Part shown: positions 1 to 8,185 of the stretch, piece after piece | How the letters are laid out: each line of letters starts with the position of its first letter | Numbering within the stretch: the stretch's first letter is position 1 | Assembly (NCBI RefSeq): GCF_014651115.1 | Contig: NZ_BMWG01000004.1 | Location: 186,001-250,000, forward strand | Direction of reading: 5' to 3' | Length of the DNA: 64,000 nucleotides | DNA from: Streptomyces inusitatus | GTDB lineage: Bacteria; Actinomycetota; Actinomycetes; Streptomycetales; Streptomycetaceae | Program-made: the position numbers and the translations under genes | Notes under the pieces: generated by a model | Seen by the model: only the letters and a program-made list of their open reading frames with translations | Told to the model about the DNA's origin: nothing | Database searches by the model: none

Positions 1-1
1 C

Positions 2-1045
2 ATCGTCGTACCGCTGGTCACCGACGAGGCGGGCGTCCCCGACTTCACCGCGCTGGACTCCGCCACCCGCGCCGTCGCCCGGGGTCTCACCCCCGGGACC
101 CTCGTCTCCTACGAGACCACCCTGCCCGTCGGCACCACCCGCACCCGCTGGGGGCCGCTGCTCGCCGAGGGCTCCGGACTCGCCCCCGGCGAGGACTTCT
201 TCCTCGTCTTCTCGCCCGAACGCGTCCTCACCGGCCGGGTCTTCGCCGATCTGCGCCGCTACCCCAAGCTCGTCGGCGGCGTCGACGCCGCCTCCGCCCG
301 GCGCGGAACCGACTTCTACACCCGCGTCCTCGACTTCGACCCGCGCCCCGACCTGCCCCGCCCCAACGGCGTCTGGGACCTGGGCGCCGCCGAGGCCGCC
401 GAGCTGGCGAAGCTCGCCGAGACCACCTACCGCGATGTGAACATCGCCCTCGTCAACCAGTTCGCCCGCTTCGCCGACCGGCAGGGCATCGACATCGACA
501 TCGAGGAGGTCGTCGACGCCTGCAACTCCCAGCCCTACAGTCGGCTGCACCGGCCCGGCATCGCGGTCGGCGGCCACTGCATCCCGGTCTACCCCCGGAT
601 GTATCTGTGGAACGACCCCGACGCCACCGTCGTACGCGCCGCCCGCGAGGCCAACGCCGCCATGCCCGGGTACGCGGTCGAACTGCTCGCCGACGCCTAC
701 GGCGAGCTGCGGGGGGCCCCGGTCCTGGTGCTCGGCGCGGCCTACCGGGGCGGAGTGAAGGAGACCGCCTTCTCCGGCGTCTTCCCGACCGTGGCGGCGC
801 TCGCCGCACGCGGCGCGATCCCCTATGTCTCCGACCCCCTGTACACCGCCGCCGAACTCACCGCGCACGGGCTCACCCCGCACCGGGGCGAACCGGTCAC
901 CGCCGCGATCCTCCAGGCCGACCACGCCGAATACCGCGAGCTGACCCCCGCCGACCTGCCCGGGGTGCGCGTCCTGGTCGACGGCCGCCGCACCACCGAC
1001 CCCGCCCGCTGGGCGGGCGTCCACCGGGTCGTCATCGGCGGCTGA
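2..1045 (+). CDS. Nucleotide-sugar dehydrogenase (UDP-ManNAc dehydrogenase type), 5' truncated
   Basis: The frame is open from the window edge to TGA at 1043-1045, giving 347 codons, so the N-terminal part of the NAD-binding Rossmann domain is missing. The remainder fits the UDP-glucose/GDP-mannose dehydrogenase family. It has a central helix with ETTYRDVNIALVNQFA, then GGHCIPVYP, whose Cys is the family's catalytic nucleophile, then the C-terminal UDP-binding domain starting around VLVLGAAYRGGVKET. The family oxidises the C6 hydroxyl of a UDP-sugar twice to the uronate. A UDP-GlcNAc 2-epimerase lies three genes on, so UDP-ManNAc to UDP-ManNAcA is the likely reaction (inference). Sequence alone does not exclude UDP-glucose or UDP-GlcNAc as substrate. 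The next gene starts 30 bp downstream on the same strand. Confidence 0.85.
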   Translation: MVVPLVTDEAGVPDFTALDSATRAVARGLTPGTLVSYETTLPVGTTRTRWGPLLAEGSGLAPGEDFFLVFSPERVLTGRVFADLRRYPKLVGGVDAASARRGTDFYTRVLDFDPRPDLPRPNGVWDLGAAEAAELAKLAETTYRDVNIALVNQFARFADRQGIDIDIEEVVDACNSQPYSRLHRPGIAVGGHCIPVYPRMYLWNDPDATVVRAAREANAAMPGYAVELLADAYGELRGAPVLVLGAAYRGGVKETAFSGVFPTVAALAARGAIPYVSDPLYTAAELTAHGLTPHRGEPVTAAILQADHAEYRELTPADLPGVRVLVDGRRTTDPARWAGVHRVVIGG

Positions 1046-1075
1046 CCGCTCCGCCCCACCACAGCGAAGGACTCG

Positions 1076-3682
1076 ATGCGCATGCCCCCGTCCCCCACCC
1101 CGCCCAAGCTGGCCGTCGTCGTCGCCAACGGCATCACCGGGGACTCCCGGGTGCAGAAGACCGCGCTCGCCGCCGCGCACGCGGGCTGGGACGTCACCCT
1201 GGTCGGCCGGGCCGCCGGGAAGAAGCCCGAACACTCCTGGCTCGGCCCCGTCAAAGTCGTCCGCCTGCCCGTCGGCAACCGGATGGAACGCCTGGTCAAC
1301 GCCAGAAAGAGCCGGGGCGGACCGCGCGCCAGACTCACCCAGTGGGGCATCCGCGACCGCGCCGCCCTCGACCAGATCCGCGACGCCCACCGTGTCTGGG
1401 TCCGCGAGCAGACCACCCGGATCGGCCATCTCGCCGCCACCCCGCTCGGCGGGGCCGCCGCCGTCGGCCTGCGCGCCCTGGTCCGCGCCGGGCGCGGCGC
1501 GCACCGGCTCCGGCTCCGCGCCTACCGCTGGGAGCAGCGCCGCAAGACCACCGGGACGACCACCGGCGACTGGCGGCGCGACTGGCCCGCGCTCCTCGAT
1601 CTCGATCTCGCCTTCGGACCGTTCATCGAGGAACTCGCCCCCGACGTCGTCCACGCCAACGACATCACCACCATCCACACCGCCGCCCGCGCCGCCTCCC
1701 GGCTGCGCGCCCGGGGCCGCCGCTGCGCCTGGCTGTACGACTCTCACGAGTACGTCGCCGGCATCGCCTGGGCCAAGGCGGCGATGCGCAGCGCCTTCCC
1801 GGCGGTGGAGCGGGAGTACATCCACCGGGCCGACGCCGTGGTGACCGTCTCGCCCGAGCTGGCCGCCCTGATCCGCGCCGACCACCGGCTCCCCGAGACC
1901 CCGGCCGTGGTCCGCAACGCCCCCGTCCGCGCGGTCGTCGGGGCGGCGGCCGGCCGGGTCTGCGTCCGTACCGCCTGCGGTCTGCGACCGGGCGTTCCGC
2001 TGCTGGTGTACGCGGGATGGCTCGCCCCCGACCGGGGCGTCGGCACCGCCGTCGAGGCCCTGCCGCTGCTGCCGGACCATCATCTGGCGCTGGTCGCGGG
2101 AGCGCCGGGGGCCGGGCTGACCGCGCTGCTGGACCGGGCGGCGGAGCTGGGGGTGCGCCACCGGGTGCATGTGGTGCCCTATGTGCCCCAGCACCAGGTG
2201 GCGGACTATCTCGCGGGCGCCGATCTGGGTCTGGTGCCCTTCCACCGGATGCCCAACGCGGAGCACTCGCTGCCGACGAAGGCCGCCGAGTATCTGCACG
2301 CCGGGCTGCCGCTGGTCTCCAGCGACATCCGGGCCACCAGCGAGTTCGTCCGCGCCCACGGGGTGGGAGAGGTCTTCACCGCCGAGGACGCCGCCTCCTT
2401 CGCGGCGGCGGTGCTGCGCGCCACCGCCGACCGGGACGGACTGCGGAAGAACATCACGGACGAACTGCTGGACGGGCTCTCCTGGGAGCGCGAGGCGAAG
2501 ACCCTGCTGCGGCTCTACAGCCGGATCTCCGGGAAGACGCCCGCCCGGGGGACGGGCGGCGGGCCGTACTGGGACGCCGAGGAGAGGGCGGCGGCCCGGG
2601 GCGGCCCCGCCCCCGAGGGCGGCGGCTGGCGACCGCTGGGGGCCACCCCCGTACGGCTCGGTCTCGCCCCGGCCAACCACGCGGGGCAGCTCGCCGCCTT
2701 CGCGACCGCGATCACCCACCGCCGCGAGGGCGTCTCCGCCGAGGTCGTCAAACACCGCTCGGCGGGCCGCCGCCACGACTACCCCGCCGATGTGCTCGTC
2801 GACGGCGCGGCCCTGAAGAATCTGGACGTCCAGCTCGAACAGGTCCGCCGGACCCTGCGCCGCTACACCCATCTGCTCGCCGACGCCTTCCGCCCGGTCT
2901 TCGGCCCCCTCAACGGCACCAGCATCGAGGGCGACCTCCCGGCGCTCGCCCAGGCCGGCGTCAGGGTGGCCCTCCTCGCCCACGGAGGCGAGGTCCGCGA
3001 CCCCGGGCGCCACCGCGCGCGCCATCCGTACTCCCTCTTCCGCGACGCCCCCGAGGGGTACGAGGCCACCCTGACCCGGCTGGCCGCCCGCAACCGGCGC
3101 ATCGCCGAGGAGTCGGGGCTGCCGGTGTACGTCACCACCCCGGACCTCCTGCTCGATCTGCCGGGCGCGGTCTGGGCCCCGCTGGTGGTCGACACCGGGG
3201 CCTGGACCGGCACCCGCCCGGTGATGACCCGGCGCAGACCGCTGGTGGTGCACGCGCCCTCCGCGCGCTGGACCAAGGGCACCGAACGGGTGCTGCCGCT
3301 GCTCCAGGAGTACGACCGCCGGGGCCTCATCGACTTCCGGCTCGCCGAGGGGCTGCCCCCGGCCGAGGTGCGCACCCTGGTGCGCGGCGCGGACGTGGTG
3401 ATCGACCAGTTCGCGATCGGCACCTACGGGGCCTTCGCCTGCGAGGGGATGGCGGCGGGCCGGCCCGTCGTCGCCCATGTCGACGAGGAGTCCGTCGCGG
3501 CCTGCGGAATCCGCCCGCCGATCGTCAGCGCCACCCCGGACACCCTGGGCGCGGCGCTGGAGCGCCTCCTGGACGACCGGGAGTTCGCCGTCCGCACCGG
3601 CCACGAGTCCGCCGCCTTCGTCCGCGAGCACCACGACGGCACGGCGACCGCCGCCGCGCTCGACGCCTTCCTCAGCTCCTGA
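1076..3682 (+). CDS. Two-domain glycosyltransferase (GT4-like N-terminal half plus a second GT-B-like half)
   Basis: 868 aa; ATG at 1076, with an in-frame ATG two codons later as an alternative. Residues 1 to about 490 are a GT-B glycosyltransferase of GT4 type: N-terminal NGITGDSRVQKTALAAAHAGWD, a DSHEYV motif, and the nucleotide-binding region LPTKAAEYLHAGLPLVSSD. A Gly/Ala-rich linker follows at about 490-520. Residues about 520-868 form a second domain with its own late motif (GTYGAFACEGMAAGRPVVAH), resembling another GT-B C-terminal half. This length is about twice that of a usual GT4 enzyme. It follows the sugar dehydrogenase by 30 bp and probably shares its transcript. The N-terminal motif is shared with the glycosyltransferase at 4986, so the two are likely paralogues. 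Donor and acceptor are unknown. Confidence 0.75.
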   Translation: MRMPPSPTPPKLAVVVANGITGDSRVQKTALAAAHAGWDVTLVGRAAGKKPEHSWLGPVKVVRLPVGNRMERLVNARKSRGGPRARLTQWGIRDRAALDQIRDAHRVWVREQTTRIGHLAATPLGGAAAVGLRALVRAGRGAHRLRLRAYRWEQRRKTTGTTTGDWRRDWPALLDLDLAFGPFIEELAPDVVHANDITTIHTAARAASRLRARGRRCAWLYDSHEYVAGIAWAKAAMRSAFPAVEREYIHRADAVVTVSPELAALIRADHRLPETPAVVRNAPVRAVVGAAAGRVCVRTACGLRPGVPLLVYAGWLAPDRGVGTAVEALPLLPDHHLALVAGAPGAGLTALLDRAAELGVRHRVHVVPYVPQHQVADYLAGADLGLVPFHRMPNAEHSLPTKAAEYLHAGLPLVSSDIRATSEFVRAHGVGEVFTAEDAASFAAAVLRATADRDGLRKNITDELLDGLSWEREAKTLLRLYSRISGKTPARGTGGGPYWDAEERAAARGGPAPEGGGWRPLGATPVRLGLAPANHAGQLAAFATAITHRREGVSAEVVKHRSAGRRHDYPADVLVDGAALKNLDVQLEQVRRTLRRYTHLLADAFRPVFGPLNGTSIEGDLPALAQAGVRVALLAHGGEVRDPGRHRARHPYSLFRDAPEGYEATLTRLAARNRRIAEESGLPVYVTTPDLLLDLPGAVWAPLVVDTGAWTGTRPVMTRRRPLVVHAPSARWTKGTERVLPLLQEYDRRGLIDFRLAEGLPPAEVRTLVRGADVVIDQFAIGTYGAFACEGMAAGRPVVAHVDEESVAACGIRPPIVSATPDTLGAALERLLDDREFAVRTGHESAAFVREHHDGTATAAALDAFLSS

Positions 3683-3714
3683 GCCTCAGTGGTAGCTCCC
3701 TGAGCCTCAGCGGT
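3674..3714. repeat. Imperfect 20/21-bp tandem duplication covering two convergent stop codons
   Basis: The unit agctcctgagcctcagtggt at 3674-3693 is repeated at 3694-3714 with one inserted C and one T-to-C change. The forward gene stops in unit 1 (TGA 3680-3682). The reverse gene stops in unit 2 (complement of TCA 3707-3709). Confidence 0.9.
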
Positions 3715-4813
3715 GCACCGCCGCCCGCGCCGGTACGGCCTCCTCCTCCAGCAGCCGTACGACCCGCCCGGCCGCCGTCCCGTCCCCGTACGGCTCCCCG
3801 CGCGGCGACCGGGGCGCGGCACGGCCCGCCAGGGCGGACCAGCGGTCGGAGGGCAGTTCGTGCGGATCCGGTACGAGGACGTTCCAGCCGCCGTCCAGCG
3901 TCTCCACCCACTCGGTCTCCGGGCGGAGCGTGGTGCAGGGCCGGCCGAGGAGGAACGCCTCCTTCTGGAGCCCGCCCGAGTCCGTCACCACCCCCGCCGA
4001 CGCCAGCACGGCGGCGACCAGCTCCGCGTACGGCAGCGGGCGGCACACCCGCACCGAGCCGCGCGCCAGCCCGACGCCGTACTCCCGGGCCCGCGCGACC
4101 AGCCGGGGATGGGCGAGCAGCGCCACCGGCAGCGGCAGCGCCGCCAGCGCGCCGATCAGCGAGGCCAGCCTGACCGGGTCGTCGGTGTTGTCCGGGCGGT
4201 GCAGGGTGGCCAGCAGAAACGGCCGCCCGGCCGGGATCCGCGCGGGCGGCACGGGCGCCCCGGCCGCCAGCACCCGGTCCCGCACCCGCAGACAGATGTC
4301 CACCATCACGTCCCCGGCCAGCCGGGTGCGGCCCGCCAGCCCCTCCCGGGCGAGATGCCGCACCGCCTCCTCGGTGGGGGCGAGCAGCAGATCCGCGCAG
4401 TGGTCGGTGAGCACCCGGTTGTGCTCCTCGGGCATCCCCCGGTTGAAGGAGCGCAGCCCCGCCTCCAGATGCGCCACCGGCAGCCGCGACTTCACCGCCG
4501 AGAGCGCGCCCGCCAGCGTCGAGTTGGTGTCCCCGTACACCAGCACCCAGTCCGGCCGCTCCCGGGCGAAGACCTCGTCCAGGGCGGCCAGCGCCGCCCC
4601 CGTCTGCACCCCGTGGCTGCCGGAGCCGACGCCGAGATGGACGTCCGGGGCGGGGATGGAGAGCCCGGAGAAGAAGACGTCGGAGAGATCGGCGTCGTAG
4701 TGCTGACCGGTGTGGACGATGACATGCCGGTGCTCGGTGGCCGCGAAGGCCGCCGCGACCGGAGCGAGCTTGACGAGCTGGGGGCGGGCCCCGACCACAC
4801 TCAGAACCTTCAC
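3707..4813 (-). CDS. wecB: UDP-N-acetylglucosamine 2-epimerase, non-hydrolysing
   Basis: 368 aa from GTG at 4813. That start is preferred over an upstream one at 4864 because an AGGGG element sits a few bases before it and the protein then begins directly with VKVLSVVGARPQLVKL. Family signatures are clear: HTGQHYD, VYGDTNSTLAG, HLEAGLRSFNRGMPEEHNR and TDSGGLQKEAF followed by RPETEW. The enzyme interconverts UDP-GlcNAc and UDP-ManNAc in the cytoplasm, feeding enterobacterial-common-antigen-type or teichoic/teichuronic polymers. It is convergent with the two-domain glycosyltransferase (24 bp between stops) and divergent from the next glycosyltransferase. With the dehydrogenase at the window start it would give UDP-ManNAcA. 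Confidence 0.9.
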   Translation of the reverse strand: MKVLSVVGARPQLVKLAPVAAAFAATEHRHVIVHTGQHYDADLSDVFFSGLSIPAPDVHLGVGSGSHGVQTGAALAALDEVFARERPDWVLVYGDTNSTLAGALSAVKSRLPVAHLEAGLRSFNRGMPEEHNRVLTDHCADLLLAPTEEAVRHLAREGLAGRTRLAGDVMVDICLRVRDRVLAAGAPVPPARIPAGRPFLLATLHRPDNTDDPVRLASLIGALAALPLPVALLAHPRLVARAREYGVGLARGSVRVCRPLPYAELVAAVLASAGVVTDSGGLQKEAFLLGRPCTTLRPETEWVETLDGGWNVLVPDPHELPSDRWSALAGRAAPRSPRGEPYGDGTAAGRVVRLLEEEAVPARAAVHR

Positions 4814-4985
4814 GCTGCCCCTGTTTCCTGGGTTCGTACCGCGATCGCCAGGCTGATCCCGCACCGGCCGCGCGTGGCGAATGCACCGGAAAACCGATCA
4901 AACCATGACGATGGTGCGGCCGGCGGGAATACCGGCCGGGATCACCGCCCGGCGTCGGCATCGGCACATCGGGAAAGGCGTGCGC

Positions 4986-6593
4986 ATGGAGCCCTCGAAC
5001 GGCACCCGGGGCCGGGTCGTCATGCTCGTCGACAACGGCGTCAAGGCCGACTCACGCGTCCAGAAGACCGCCCGCTCCGCCGCCGAGGCGGGGTGGGACG
5101 TCATCCTGCTCGGGGTGTCGCCCACCTCGAAGATCCAGAGCTGGCGGCTCGGCGGGGCCCGCGTACGGCTGATCCCCAAACCCGCCCATCTGGAGCCGCG
5201 CCGCCACGAGCTGCGCCATCCGCTGCTGCGCCGCCCACTGGCGTACCGCTCCCAGCGGATCGCCCGCTACCGGGTGCAGACCGCCAAGGCATGGCGCTCC
5301 GACCTGGCCTTCCGCCGGGCGGCGGCGACGGCCGCGCGCGGCGGCCACCCCGGCACCAGCGCGGGCGGCTCCCCGGCCCGGCTGCTGCTGCCGAGGGCGG
5401 CGGCCAGGGCGCTCGCCGCCTGGGTCGGGCTCCGGGCCCGGGAGACCGACCGGCTCCAGCGGCTGCGCGCCCCGCTGACCGCCCCGCTGGACCGCACCTC
5501 GACCGCCCTGTGGTCGAAGCTGATGGGCGAGCGCGCCTGGCGGCGGCTGATGCCCGGCCTCTGGGACTACGAGCTGGCCTTCGCCGCCCACATCGACGCC
5601 TTCGAACCCGATCTGATCCACGCCCACGACTTCCGGATGCTCGGCGTCGGGGCCCGGGCGGCGGTCCGGGCCAGGGCCCGGGGGCGGGCGGCCAGGCTGG
5701 TCTGGGACGCGCACGAGTACGTGCCCGGGCTGCCCGCCTTCCACGGCCGCTGGCTGCCGGGCCACATCGCCTGGGAGAAGGAGCACGCGCCCTTCGCGGA
5801 CGCCGTGATCACCGTCTCGCCGCCGCTGGCCCGGCTGCTCCAGGAGGAGCACCGGCTGCCAGAGCCGCCCGCCGTCGTCCTGAACGCGCCGGTGACCCGC
5901 CCGGCGGCGGACGAGCTGGCGGACGCCCCGCCGCCGGGCGATCTGCGCGCCCTGTGCCGGATCGGCCCGGACACCCCGCTGCTGGTGTACGCCGGGGGCA
6001 TCAGCCCGGTGCGCGGGGTGGAGACCGTCGTCGAGGCGCTGACCGCGCTGCCCGGCGTCCATCTCGCCCTGGTGTCGGTCACCCCGAGGAAGATGAAGGC
6101 CGTCGCGAGCACCAAGGTGGCCGCAGCCCGCGCGGGCGTCGCCGACCGGGTCCACTTCCTGCCGTACGTCCCGCACTGGCAGGTGCCCCAGTTCCTGGCC
6201 CCGGCGGACGCCGCCGTCAGCCCGCTGCGCCATCTCGCCAATCACGAGCTGGCCCTGAGCAATAAATTCTTCGAGTACGCGCGGGCCGGGCTGCCGCTGC
6301 TGGTGAGCGACATCCGGACGATGGCCGAGGTGGTCGCCGAGACCGGGACGGGCGAGGTCTTCCGGGCCGGGGACGCCGAGGACTTCGCCCGGGCGGCCCG
6401 GACCGTGCTCGCCGACCCGGAGCGCTACCGCGCCGCGTACCGCGCGCCGGGGCTGCTGGAGGGCTGGACCTGGGAGGCGCAGGCCGAGATCCTGGAGGCC
6501 CTCTACAGCCGGCTGCTCCCGGACCGGCCGCCCCTCCCGCCCCCGCCGTCGTCGTCGCTCTCGGCGAGCGTGCCGTCCGGGGACTCGCGGTAG
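4986..6593 (+). CDS. Glycosyltransferase, GT4-like
   Basis: 535 aa from ATG 4986, with a purine-rich GGGAAAGG about 8 nt upstream; an in-frame GTG two codons earlier is possible. It begins GRVVMLVDNGVKADSRVQKT, closely matching the start of the glycosyltransferase at 1076. The C-terminal nucleotide-sugar site is present (NHELALSNKFFEYARAGLPLLVSD). The middle part (about residues 90-190) is Arg-rich and more variable. The last 25 residues are Pro/Ser-rich, and their DNA overlaps the end of the convergent acetyltransferase gene. It is divergent from wecB, so the 172 bp between them should hold both promoters. It probably acts at the cytoplasmic face of the membrane on a lipid-linked glycan (inference); the sugar is unknown. 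Confidence 0.8.
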   Translation: MEPSNGTRGRVVMLVDNGVKADSRVQKTARSAAEAGWDVILLGVSPTSKIQSWRLGGARVRLIPKPAHLEPRRHELRHPLLRRPLAYRSQRIARYRVQTAKAWRSDLAFRRAAATAARGGHPGTSAGGSPARLLLPRAAARALAAWVGLRARETDRLQRLRAPLTAPLDRTSTALWSKLMGERAWRRLMPGLWDYELAFAAHIDAFEPDLIHAHDFRMLGVGARAAVRARARGRAARLVWDAHEYVPGLPAFHGRWLPGHIAWEKEHAPFADAVITVSPPLARLLQEEHRLPEPPAVVLNAPVTRPAADELADAPPPGDLRALCRIGPDTPLLVYAGGISPVRGVETVVEALTALPGVHLALVSVTPRKMKAVASTKVAAARAGVADRVHFLPYVPHWQVPQFLAPADAAVSPLRHLANHELALSNKFFEYARAGLPLLVSDIRTMAEVVAETGTGEVFRAGDAEDFARAARTVLADPERYRAAYRAPGLLEGWTWEAQAEILEALYSRLLPDRPPLPPPPSSSLSASVPSGDSR

Positions 6594-7162
6594 TGCGCGC
6601 CGGTGCTGGGGCACTCCCACACCCCCGGCTCCCCGCCGCGCCCGGCCGGCCGCACCAGTCGCACCCCGGCCCGGCCCACCCAGCCCACCCGCTTCGCCGG
6701 GACCCCGGCGACCAGCGCGAAGTCGGGCACGTCCCGGGTGACCACGGCCCCGGCGGCGACCATCGCCCACCGGCCGATCCGCAGCGGGGCCACGCAGACC
6801 GAGCGCGCGCCGACCGACGCGCCCTCCGCGACGCTCACCCCCACCGGCTCCCAGTCGCCCGCGCCCTTCGGCCGGCCGTCCGGATCCACGGCGCGCGGAT
6901 GGCGGTCGTTGGTGAGGACCGCCGCCGGGCCGATGAAGACGCCCCGCCCCAGCACGGCGGGCTCGTAGACCAGGGCGTGGTTCTGGAGCTTGCAGTGGTC
7001 GCCGATGCGCACACCCGCGCCGACATAGGCCCCGCGCCCGATCACACACCCCTCGCCCAGCCGGGCCCCCTCCCGGATCTGGGCCAGCTCCCAGACCCGG
7101 GTGCCCGCGCCGATCTCGGCGCTCTCGTCCACCTGCGCGGTGGGCAGGACCGTACAGCTCAC
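6503..7162 (-). CDS. Left-handed beta-helix acyltransferase (WbpD/WlbB-like sugar N-acetyltransferase)
   Basis: 219 aa from GTG 7162, with GAGGAG 8 nt upstream. Residues 5-160 are hexapeptide repeats of the [LIV]-G-x4 kind (for example IGAGTRVWELAQI, LGEGCVIGRGAYVGAGV), with an NDRHPRA segment. This matches acetyl-CoA-dependent UDP-amino-sugar N-acetyltransferases such as WbpD/WlbB. The tail (about 185-219) is Gly/Asp/Arg-rich. It lies on DNA that also encodes the Pro-rich tail of the convergent glycosyltransferase (91-bp overlap), so it was probably extended by loss of an earlier stop. In this cluster it may acetylate an amino sugar nucleotide. No aminotransferase is visible here; it could lie upstream of the window. 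Confidence 0.8.
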   Translation of the reverse strand: MSCTVLPTAQVDESAEIGAGTRVWELAQIREGARLGEGCVIGRGAYVGAGVRIGDHCKLQNHALVYEPAVLGRGVFIGPAAVLTNDRHPRAVDPDGRPKGAGDWEPVGVSVAEGASVGARSVCVAPLRIGRWAMVAAGAVVTRDVPDFALVAGVPAKRVGWVGRAGVRLVRPAGRGGEPGVWECPSTGAHYRESPDGTLAESDDDGGGGRGGRSGSSRL

Positions 7163-7215
7163 CGTGTCACTCCTCGCGCACCCGGGGTCCGACGTGCGCC
7201 GAGCATAGGCCCGGT

Positions 7216-7245
7216 TTGACCCTCCGGAGCGATTCCCCGTACCCT
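7216..7245 (+). promoter_or_regulatory. Candidate vegetative promoter for rplU-rpmA
   Basis: TTGACC at 7216-7221 and TACCCT at 7240-7245 are separated by 18 bp, a good fit to the HrdB consensus. A second weaker pair, TTGACC 7245 and TACACA 7266 (15-bp spacer), follows. The inverted repeat GGTGTG-N8-CACACC at 7254-7273 overlaps the second pair. The transcript would have a roughly 180-nt leader before rplU. Confidence 0.5.
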
Positions 7246-7434
7246 TGACCCTCGGTGTGTTTCCCTACACACCCATCCCCTGAGCACCCACCTCCCGTCG
7301 GTCTCCCCGGCCCGGTTTCCCGGTCCGGTCCACCCGTACGGGGGAGGCCGCTCGTCCTTCCGGATCGTCACGGCCCCCGGGCCCGTGTGAGCGGCTGGCA
7401 TCAGGGGTCCGATCCGAGCGAAAGAGAGATCCGC

Positions 7435-7755
7435 GTGTACGCCATCGTGCGCAGCGGTGGTCGCCAGCACAAGGTTGCTGTCGGCGACATCGTTGAGGTT
7501 GACAAGATTCCCACCGCCAAGGTTGGCGACACGGTAGAGCTCTCTACCCTGCTCGTGGTCGACGGCGAAGCCGTCACCAGCGACCCGTGGGTCCTGGCCG
7601 GGATCAAGGTCACCGCCGAGATCGTGGACCACCACAAGGGCGTCAAGATCGACATCCTGCGCTACAAGAACAAGACCGGCTACCGCCGTCGCCAGGGTCA
7701 CCGTCAGCAGTACACGGCGATCAAGGTCACCGGCATCCCCACGGCCGCGAAGTAA
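7435..7755 (+). CDS. rplU: 50S ribosomal protein L21
   Basis: 106 aa from GTG 7435, preceded by the purine tract GAAAGAGAGA; this start gives the standard [18 protein letters not shown] beginning. The length and the C-terminal [21 protein letters not shown] signature are typical of L21, which binds 23S rRNA. It is the first gene of the conserved rplU-rpmA-obg group, with rpmA 15 bp downstream and presumably on the same transcript. In other Streptomyces the gene just upstream is usually the RNase E/G gene; here that place is taken by the glycan cluster. Confidence 0.97.
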   Translation: MYAIVRSGGRQHKVAVGDIVEVDKIPTAKVGDTVELSTLLVVDGEAVTSDPWVLAGIKVTAEIVDHHKGVKIDILRYKNKTGYRRRQGHRQQYTAIKVTGIPTAAK

Positions 7756-7769
7756 GGGACTGAGGAGAC

Positions 7770-8027
7770 ATGGCACATAAGAAGGGCGCATCGTCCACTC
7801 GGAACGGTCGCGATTCCAATGCTCAGCGGCTCGGCGTGAAGCGCTTCGGCGGTCAGGTCGTCAACGCCGGTGAGATCCTGGTCCGCCAGCGCGGCACCCA
7901 CTTCCACCCGGGCTCGGGCGTCGGTCGCGGCAGCGACGACACCCTGTTCGCGCTGAGCGCCGGAGCGGTCGAGTTCGGCCGTCACCGTGGCCGCAAGGTC
8001 GTGAACATCGTTCCGGTCGCTGGCTGA
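7770..8027 (+). CDS. rpmA: 50S ribosomal protein L27
   Basis: 85 aa from ATG 7770, with GAGGAG ahead of it. It starts [20 protein letters not shown] and contains the L27 signature [16 protein letters not shown]27 sits near the peptidyl transferase centre. There is no N-terminal cleavable extension of the Firmicute type. It is cotranscribed with rplU; the 158 bp to obg contain a strong hairpin that may reduce read-through. Confidence 0.97.
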   Translation: MAHKKGASSTRNGRDSNAQRLGVKRFGGQVVNAGEILVRQRGTHFHPGSGVGRGSDDTLFALSAGAVEFGRHRGRKVVNIVPVAG

Positions 8028-8097
8028 TCGATTTACTTCGATTTCCCGGAGCCGTAGAACGGTTTTGGCCGCGGAGTATTCCGTGAGTTTTGCGTGG

Positions 8098-8137
8098 AGG
8101 CGGATCTCACTTCCCTTATCGGGAAGCGGGTCCGCCT
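8098..8137 (+). terminator. Hairpin between rpmA and obg (terminator or attenuator)
   Basis: AGGCGGA (8098-8104) pairs with TCCGCCT (8131-8137), and an inner CTTCCC pairs with GGGAAG around a TTATC loop. No T-tract follows, so partial termination or mRNA processing that sets L27/Obg ratios is as likely as full termination. Confidence 0.6.
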
Positions 8138-8185
8138 CCGCTGTGTTACAGCTAGGAAAGTTCCGTAAACAATGGAGGCACACCC

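Noticed and set aside
607..4173. Forward open frame of about 1190 codons over the first glycosyltransferase
   Set aside because: It is an Arg/Pro-rich shifted reading of the sugar dehydrogenase and glycosyltransferase, whose conserved motifs lie in other frames.
7254..7273. GGTGTG-N8-CACACC before rplU as an L21 autoregulatory leader
   Set aside because: The repeat overlaps promoter-like hexamers and is short; no L21 leader structure could be recognised, so only a promoter is annotated.
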